Positions 58,612 to 64,000 of a stretch of 64,000 nt of DNA are shown piece after piece. The DNA lies in the NCBI RefSeq assembly GCF_000150955.2, contig NC_011687.1, positions 434,001 to 498,000 of the forward strand, given 5' to 3'. The translations under genes were made by a program, and so were the position numbers. The first letter of the stretch is position 1. Each line of letters starts with the position of its first letter. The notes beneath the pieces are model-generated. The model made no database searches. It was not told the DNA's origin and saw only the letters and a program-made list of their open reading frames with translations. This DNA is from Phaeodactylum tricornutum CCAP 1055/1 (Eukaryota > Bacillariophyta > Bacillariophyceae > Surirellales > Neidiaceae).

Positions 58612-59276
58612 GTTTTGGTCTTTTTCCTTTTGTGAATGTTCGGACATGGGTTGTTATCTGCGTGAGTGCTCTAGCAACGGACCCGCTTTTCTGACATCAC
58701 TGGCAACAACAGACTTCGTAGCAATTTCCATCCTACGACGTGATGTAGCTAAGAAAGAACGCGATATAAGGTTGACTGCACTCAACTAAGGAGCAAGAAA
58801 GTTTCGCTCGTTCCGTGGAATGTCAGAAGGCAATGGCGGATGCGTGAGACGAAAGATCATCGCATAATTGGGTGCCAATGGACCAGTGGTTTGCCAATGC
58901 TAGATCCATCCTTTATGTTTTGTGGAATCGATTTACATGGCTGAACGTGTCACAGACTTGAAAAGAAGCAAAGTCGCTCTGCTTCCAAACTTTATTATGC
59001 ATAGCAAATGACGTGATTTGTTCTGCTCGATCTGACTGTGAGAACGGTCAATGTCGCGCTCGCAACCGTAAATTATTTCTTTTTCAGATTTAACGCTGAC
59101 TGACGTAGGACATAATTCGAACACCCATCTTGATCCGACCCAACAAGTTTCCTTCCCAATTGTCTACGCGAATTGTCTAGTAAGATGCCATCACAACTCA
59201 TTTTGTTCTAGCCGTATTCATTCCAACGAACCCTTACCTGCAAACAGCTTTGTAGTGGACCGCCCTAAGAAACGAA
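58612..59276. other. intergenic, 5' of fucosyltransferase-like gene
   Basis: No gene is supported. CTGACTGTGAG at 59032-59042 (235 bp before the ATG) and GCTGACTGACG at about 59093 match the recurring motif. Confidence 0.45.
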
Positions 59277-61181
59277 ATGAAGAAGCGTCCTTTATGGGTT
59301 GTCCAGATTCGACGAAGAACGATAAGGCTCGTCTCGTTTGCCGTATCGTGTGCACTTTTAGCAGTCGCCATCGGCTCAATGGCACTCATGTTCCGTTGGG
59401 ATGGGAACGACCTTTCGCTTGGGGCAGAAGTAGATCCATTCAAGATTCAAATCAATGCAAGAAAGAGTGAAAGCGTGACCTTCCTTCAGAAAGGTGTCCA
59501 AATGCCCGTCAAAGACTTTGCGGTACACGGAACAGTCATCAACAAAATTACAGATGCTGGTATCGCTACCACCCAATTCGAGAAGTGTTCTGAGGGCAAC
59601 ACCAAGACTTGGCTGGACGGCTCCAGGATTGGAAACATTAACGAGTCGTTGCTGACACTCGACTTTGTTCGCCAAAATATTGTGGATTCGCCAACTGCTC
59701 TCGGGTCTTATGATGCTGTGTCCATAATCCTAAATCAGACCATGAGTCATACATCTTCGCGATTCCGCAACTATCACGATGCCTCCATCACTTCGGCCAA
59801 TATTCGAACATGGGCTGTCCGTCTCGTGTACTTATCCCTACATTATCATCAACACCGGCATGCTTTACGGGAAGCACGCATACGAGCCTTAGACGACGCA
59901 TGTTATCCAGTTATGCTGGACAGAGGCGTCGGTCTGTACGACTACGAGTGTCCCTCAGCAAAATATCTAGTGGTGGGTCTTGCCAAATACGGATTGGGTG
60001 CCAACGTTCGCGCGGGCGCGGTCAAGGCACTCGTAGCCGGGCTAGCGACCGACCGAGTCGTTCTCTTTGTCAACAATGTAGCGGATCTCGAGAGTGCTAC
60101 CAAAGACATGGGTCCTTGGTCGTTGGCGTCGTGTCCACGTAGAGATCATCAATGCTTCTTTTTGCCCCTAAGTCCGTGTGTGCTGCTGCGTGAGGAACTG
60201 GCTGCCGCACACATTTTGGACAAGGGCGAAATGAGAGCTTTGTTCAAAACTGGACGTGTTCCTCTTGGACGAATTGACGATCGAGTGCTGGTGCTGCATC
60301 TCCATTTTATGCCTCAGCTAAAGTTGCCGGGGAATACCGTTGAGCTACTTCAAAACTACTCATATTCCCTGATCGAGGGCGTTTTATCAACCGATTCTAG
60401 ACGGCCAGTCATGGAGCAAGCAATTGCAAGTTTTACTCTACCAGACGAGCCTCGCCCCGCGGGATATAATTACGCTTTAGCGAACAGCCGCATTCAGCAT
60501 GCGCTTATGTTCTACACGATGCGACCCAATCTGCATAGTCGCAAACGAATAGACGAGATTTTAAAGGAAATCATTCCCGCAAAGACTCTCCCCGAGAGAT
60601 CGGTTGGCATTCCGATTCGAGCTTCGGATAAGTGCCGGCAGGAAAGCCAATGCTTATCCTTTTCCCAGCACATAGAAGTTTCCAGTCTGCTTTGGAACGA
60701 CGTTTACCCCAACACATCCCACTCGGATCAACCCACACTTATTTTTACAACGGAATCGAAAGACATGATGCATGAAGAACACGCATACATTTCCAACACC
60801 ACAATCCCCAAACCCTTTGCGAATATGAACTTGCTCATGAATCCTCACGATGTGCTACCCAATACCGGGTTTGTTGAGGAAATCGTCGCGAAAACCACCA
60901 GCTTTTCGGCTGACGATGCAATGCTTTCTGCCGTCACGTCATTACAACTCCAACTTTTGGCCAGATACACCATTGCCAACTGCTGCTCTAACTTTCATAC
61001 ACTTCTGGGGGACTTTCTAGTGGAAGGTATGGGAGCCGCACATCACAACGATTTTTCCTGCTTGCAGGAGCACTCCGATCCAGTTTACGCCATTTGCTGT
61101 GGCTGGCACAAGGATTGCAAACAAAAGCGAGCGGCTATCCTTCTCGCCCGAAACTCTACAGATGAAACGATGAAGGATTGA
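59277..61181 (+). CDS. type II membrane fucosyltransferase-like protein
   Basis: 634 aa. A basic N-terminus (MKKRPLWVVQIRRRTIR) and one TM (LVSFAVSCALLAVAIGSMAL) give type II topology, as in Golgi enzymes. The C-terminal 250 residues have the order of GT23/O-FucT-like folds: VGIPIRASDKCRQESQCLSF (compare VGVHVRRTDK of FUT8), LIFTTESKDMMHE (acidic loop), then DAMLSAVTSLQLQLLARYTI and NCCSNFHTLLGDFL (compare the SNVCRVAYE region). The second Arg of the usual HxRR motif is Ala here. Several Cys and sequons fit a lumenal enzyme. It is probably a diatom-specific glycosyltransferase; donor and acceptor are unknown. Confidence 0.65.
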   Translation: MKKRPLWVVQIRRRTIRLVSFAVSCALLAVAIGSMALMFRWDGNDLSLGAEVDPFKIQINARKSESVTFLQKGVQMPVKDFAVHGTVINKITDAGIATTQFEKCSEGNTKTWLDGSRIGNINESLLTLDFVRQNIVDSPTALGSYDAVSIILNQTMSHTSSRFRNYHDASITSANIRTWAVRLVYLSLHYHQHRHALREARIRALDDACYPVMLDRGVGLYDYECPSAKYLVVGLAKYGLGANVRAGAVKALVAGLATDRVVLFVNNVADLESATKDMGPWSLASCPRRDHQCFFLPLSPCVLLREELAAAHILDKGEMRALFKTGRVPLGRIDDRVLVLHLHFMPQLKLPGNTVELLQNYSYSLIEGVLSTDSRRPVMEQAIASFTLPDEPRPAGYNYALANSRIQHALMFYTMRPNLHSRKRIDEILKEIIPAKTLPERSVGIPIRASDKCRQESQCLSFSQHIEVSSLLWNDVYPNTSHSDQPTLIFTTESKDMMHEEHAYISNTTIPKPFANMNLLMNPHDVLPNTGFVEEIVAKTTSFSADDAMLSAVTSLQLQLLARYTIANCCSNFHTLLGDFLVEGMGAAHHNDFSCLQEHSDPVYAICCGWHKDCKQKRAAILLARNSTDETMKD

Positions 61182-61547
61182 ATTGTGCTTTGCATGACTA
61201 ACTATAGAGCAAACCTTATACGGCAGTACTCTTTCTCGCTCTAGCCTACTAGAGTTGAGTAAGTTGAGAGTATCTGTGTCGTATGATGAGATCGCCCGTA
61301 TTTTCTGTCCATCCGTCAACGGTTGAAACGGGTCCTGAGTCCGACCCTACCTATTTGGAACGGCAGACGACGGGTACTGCAGACTGCCGTACTTCTGGTA
61401 CCCTTATTATAGAAAAAGACGACGGGGATCCGACCATGGAGATTGGACCCGACATCTCACTCACAGTCAGAGTCACATCGTTCTTCCACGTTTCTTACTA
61501 AGTTTATCGTTCCTTGGACCTTATTGGTTGCTTTCTGTCGATTTCCC
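61182..61547. other. intergenic, 5' of ARS2
   Basis: It contains CTCACTCACAGTCAG (61456-61470), about 80 bp before the chosen ATG. The ARS2 frame is open here from 61443 but without an ATG. Confidence 0.5.
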
Positions 61548-63764
61548 ATGCAGGTAGATGAGTTTGGACGGGAGATTCCGGCAGTATTTCGACGACCGGA
61601 TTCGCCTCCACCACCGCCACCGTCGCATCATGCCACACATCAGGGCCCACCGCCTCCGGTGTTGAGTTCAAGGTCTACGCATCGCGATCCATACCTTCCG
61701 AGCGTAAGCAATCCACCAAAATCTCATCGCAAAGCACATCCATCAACGCGCTACGTTGACCGGCCTCTGCTTTGCGAGTTTGTCTGGAAAGATCAGAAAA
61801 AACAGGATGGCGACGACAGTGAAGAAGCCTACGAAGATTACCGGCGCAAGTATTGCTTGAACTACGTGCGCTCTTTCTTTAATAAGCACTTGGATGATTC
61901 TTGGTTTCGTGCAAAGTATTCTCCCGCCGCGAAAAAGCATTGCAAAGAGCAAGAGCGGGAACGAGCCACGGCGGAGGCCAAGGCCGTATCCGAGGCAATC
62001 CAAGCTAGTCTCGACAGTGTTGTCGCCGGTGGAGATGCCGACGCAACGCCGTCATTTGTGGTGCAAGCTCGTTTGGGGCAAGGACACAAGGAGAAATCGT
62101 CGGCGCCTCAACCTTTGCACTCGCGTAAACGTCGATATTCGGAAGAGGACACCGAAACGAATCGGAGCAATACAGTTCCTGCGTCCCACGTGCTTCATCT
62201 TCACACCAATCCGGAACAAAAGTACCTCACCATATCCGAAGTGCCACCGCATGTCAATGAAGACCAGATTTTAGCCGCACTCATGGATCATTGTCATATG
62301 AAGGATGTCAAAATTAGCGACGTTCGACTCTTCTCGTCAACGCCGACGTTTTACACGAATTCAGTTCATTTACAGCGACAAATATTTTGCGTCGCCGCTT
62401 CAGCTGTGGTTGACGACATTGTCACACACTTGGCGCAGCAAGGCAACGAAATGTCCCGTCCTCATCGTCACGTACCTCGGAAGGATCACGAAGAAGCAGC
62501 CAAAATGTGGGAGCTAGATGTGGATTGTCGAGATCCGTATGGTCGACTTGATTACGATCATGATGGCAAGGGCGGGGCTCCGGAGGACGGTTTGGCCGTG
62601 CCACCCCGCAAATCGACCGTACTCGTGTCGAATCGCATTTTACCAAGGGGTACCCAAACTTTGTCCGCAGCTGTATCTTCGAAAGATCGGATTCCCCGGG
62701 ACCAGGAAGCTGCGAAAACAATAGCTCGTGCATTGGATGTGGCTTGTCAGATACCGGAAGGGTTACGATTGGACGACGTGTTGGATCGATTAGCGCTGGA
62801 ACAACCGGAAGACGTTTTGGATGTTTCGGTGGCGTACTTACGACGGGTGCATTTGTTTTCTTTCTACAATGGCTGTACGCAGGCTGAGTGCGTTGGTGAT
62901 GTCTTAGCGGGGAAGCATGCCGCAAGTACGATTCATCTGCGCCTCGAGAACGCGGATAGTTTGCTGAAAGACGACGAAGTACCGGCCCCTGCAATGTCCA
63001 CCACAGACGAAACTAGTAACGGTGAGAGCATCCCGGCGGCCTCGAAGGATCTCTTGGTCCAGCGACTCGATGACAGTATTGCCAAGGCTCTGGAAGACTG
63101 CAGCACTTGGATCAATGCTCACGGTTCGGCAGTCGATGAAGTTACGGAAGAAGCTGCCGCCGCAATTGTCGAGGAGGAGCAAAAGACCCGTATCGATTGG
63201 TTACAAAACCATTCACTCGACGATGATGGTCGCGCCCGGTGCTCGTTCCACTTTTGTCACAAACTTTTTAAGGATGATTCCTTCCTGCACAAGCACTTGT
63301 TGAAGAAGCACCGCGAGTATTTGGTTGCTGAGCAAGCGAAGACCCACGACAAATACATGATGCGGGCGTGGGACGAGGAGCCAAATCGAGCCGTGCCGGA
63401 CGTGCAGGTGGATTGTGGACTGAAGTTTGGTTTGCAACCTTCGCCCGTGTTGGGACGAGAGCCCACGTGCGAAGATCCGGAACCGCTGCTGTGGCAACAG
63501 GAAGAAGCGCGTCGTAATCGAGAAGTAGCTTTGCGGCAGCAACGCCAACAACATGCCCCGCACCGACCCTTGCCATCGATGGATCGGAATTCACTCGATG
63601 GTGACGGAAGTGCGTTTGGTGGTACGGGTAAACCCAGACCGTCCAGTGGGTTTGTGGACGTGGATGACATGAAGGAGACCAAGGTAGAAATGGTGTTTGA
63701 GAATGTGGATGTGGTCGCGTCGGTAGCTTCCAAAAAGAAAAAGAAGAAACGTAAATTGCTATAA
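61548..63764 (+). CDS. ARS2/SERRATE-like RNA-processing zinc-finger protein
   Basis: 738 aa from the ATG of MQVDEFGREIPAVF. ARS2/SERRATE is the nuclear cap-binding-complex partner that directs capped RNAs to processing, miRNA biogenesis or decay. A Pro-rich N-terminus is followed by the SERRATE/Ars2 N domain (EEAYEDYRRKYCLNYVRSFF and NKHLDDSWFRAKYSP), an RRM-like middle (KYLTISEVPPHVNEDQILAA), a long helical part, and the hallmark C2H2 finger CSFHFCHKLFKDDSFLHKHL ending LKKH, then a low-complexity tail ending in a Lys run. TTTCCCATGCAG directly at the start also looks like a splice acceptor, so a short upstream exon is possible. Confidence 0.88.
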   Translation: MQVDEFGREIPAVFRRPDSPPPPPPSHHATHQGPPPPVLSSRSTHRDPYLPSVSNPPKSHRKAHPSTRYVDRPLLCEFVWKDQKKQDGDDSEEAYEDYRRKYCLNYVRSFFNKHLDDSWFRAKYSPAAKKHCKEQERERATAEAKAVSEAIQASLDSVVAGGDADATPSFVVQARLGQGHKEKSSAPQPLHSRKRRYSEEDTETNRSNTVPASHVLHLHTNPEQKYLTISEVPPHVNEDQILAALMDHCHMKDVKISDVRLFSSTPTFYTNSVHLQRQIFCVAASAVVDDIVTHLAQQGNEMSRPHRHVPRKDHEEAAKMWELDVDCRDPYGRLDYDHDGKGGAPEDGLAVPPRKSTVLVSNRILPRGTQTLSAAVSSKDRIPRDQEAAKTIARALDVACQIPEGLRLDDVLDRLALEQPEDVLDVSVAYLRRVHLFSFYNGCTQAECVGDVLAGKHAASTIHLRLENADSLLKDDEVPAPAMSTTDETSNGESIPAASKDLLVQRLDDSIAKALEDCSTWINAHGSAVDEVTEEAAAAIVEEEQKTRIDWLQNHSLDDDGRARCSFHFCHKLFKDDSFLHKHLLKKHREYLVAEQAKTHDKYMMRAWDEEPNRAVPDVQVDCGLKFGLQPSPVLGREPTCEDPEPLLWQQEEARRNREVALRQQRQQHAPHRPLPSMDRNSLDGDGSAFGGTGKPRPSSGFVDVDDMKETKVEMVFENVDVVASVASKKKKKKRKLL

Positions 63765-64000
63765 AACATATGGTTGCATTATGGGAATGATATACGGTAA
63801 AGCCTAAAAGGGTTTGGTGCTGTACTTGGCAACCCGTGCACTCTATCAAGATGTCCATTCTCTTTTCCACCAGCCTCACGGCCTCGAAAGCGCGGTGGCA
63901 TTGCTGTCATTGCTCATCTTCAGTACTCGGCACTTCCGGAGAACCAACGGCGGGCGTACGATCGCACGGCATCCCTAGCAAAAGGAATGTAGCTCAAGCA
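63765..64000. other. right-hand edge, 3' flank of ARS2
   Basis: This contains the ARS2 3' UTR. On the minus strand a frame entering from the right edge reads FLLLGMPCDRTPAVGSPEVP then STEDEQ and a stop near 63914. It could be the end of a gene lying outside the window, but this is too short to judge. Confidence 0.3.

Noticed and set aside
1-64000. tRNA/rRNA genes, CRISPR arrays, retroelements and DNA transposons
   Set aside because: Searched by eye for T-loop consensus, regular spaced repeats, reverse transcriptase or transposase motifs and terminal repeats; none was convincing.

Overview
The window reads as nuclear DNA of a pennate diatom very like Phaeodactylum tricornutum. The evidence is: intron-poor genes whose few introns are 77-151 bp with GTAAGT or GTACGT donors; presequences with a signal peptide followed by an ASAFAP-like A-F/A-W junction (heterokont plastid import); diatom-type families (type II glycosyltransferase-like proteins, SGNH proteins); and an aminopropyltransferase of the thermospermine (ACL5) type. 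It is eukaryotic: no operons, Shine-Dalgarno sites, CRISPR arrays or recognisable tRNA/rRNA genes were seen. I saw no intact transposon or virus-like element.

Layout. 1-2.2 kb: no confident gene. 2.2-14.9 kb: DGAT2 acyltransferase (+), phytanoyl-CoA-dioxygenase-like protein (-), STPR/AT-hook DNA-binding protein (+), ArsJ-like MFS transporter (-), NAR1 Fe-S assembly factor (+), EMC3 with one intron (-), CRAL-TRIO lipid carrier (+), and a spliced histidine-phosphatase-fold protein (-) whose RHG motif reads RYG. 15.4-28.2 kb: a coiled-coil protein with a C-terminal Cys/His domain (-), a giant HOOK-domain coiled-coil protein (+), a plastid DUF2358/SOUL protein (-), a spliced glycosyltransferase-like protein (-), and a second gene with the same Cys/His domain (+). 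28.8-31.2 kb: SAM50 (+) and a FAM210-like protein (-), both mitochondrial. 31.2-36.5 kb is a gene-poor island with a few ORF relics.

36.5-46.2 kb is a tandem segmental duplication. Each copy once held a degenerate 2H-like gene, a CNNM/CorC-type transporter and an SGNH-hydrolase gene. Copy 1 kept the 2H-like gene and SGNH and has only a CNNM tail. Copy 2 kept CNNM and SGNH and has only a tail of the 2H-like gene. 46.6-64 kb: a CLCe-like chloride channel (-) divergent from an SbmA/ABCD-like ABC half-transporter (+), the rRNA-processing kinase GRC3/NOL9 (-), a possible small membrane protein (+), a plastid SRPBCC protein (-), an AdoMet decarboxylase / aminopropyltransferase / SET-like triple fusion (+), a fucosyltransferase-like membrane protein (+) and ARS2/SERRATE (+).

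The genes do not form one pathway. Most are housekeeping (lipid, Fe-S, ER insertion, mitochondrial outer membrane, rRNA and small-RNA processing) mixed with plastid-targeted and diatom-specific genes. The most unusual contents are the polyamine triple fusion, the pair of genes sharing an unrecognised C-terminal Cys/His domain, the duplication with reciprocal gene loss, and an inverted fragment of the phosphatase gene beside its own 3' end. All functional calls come from reading motifs; no database search was run.
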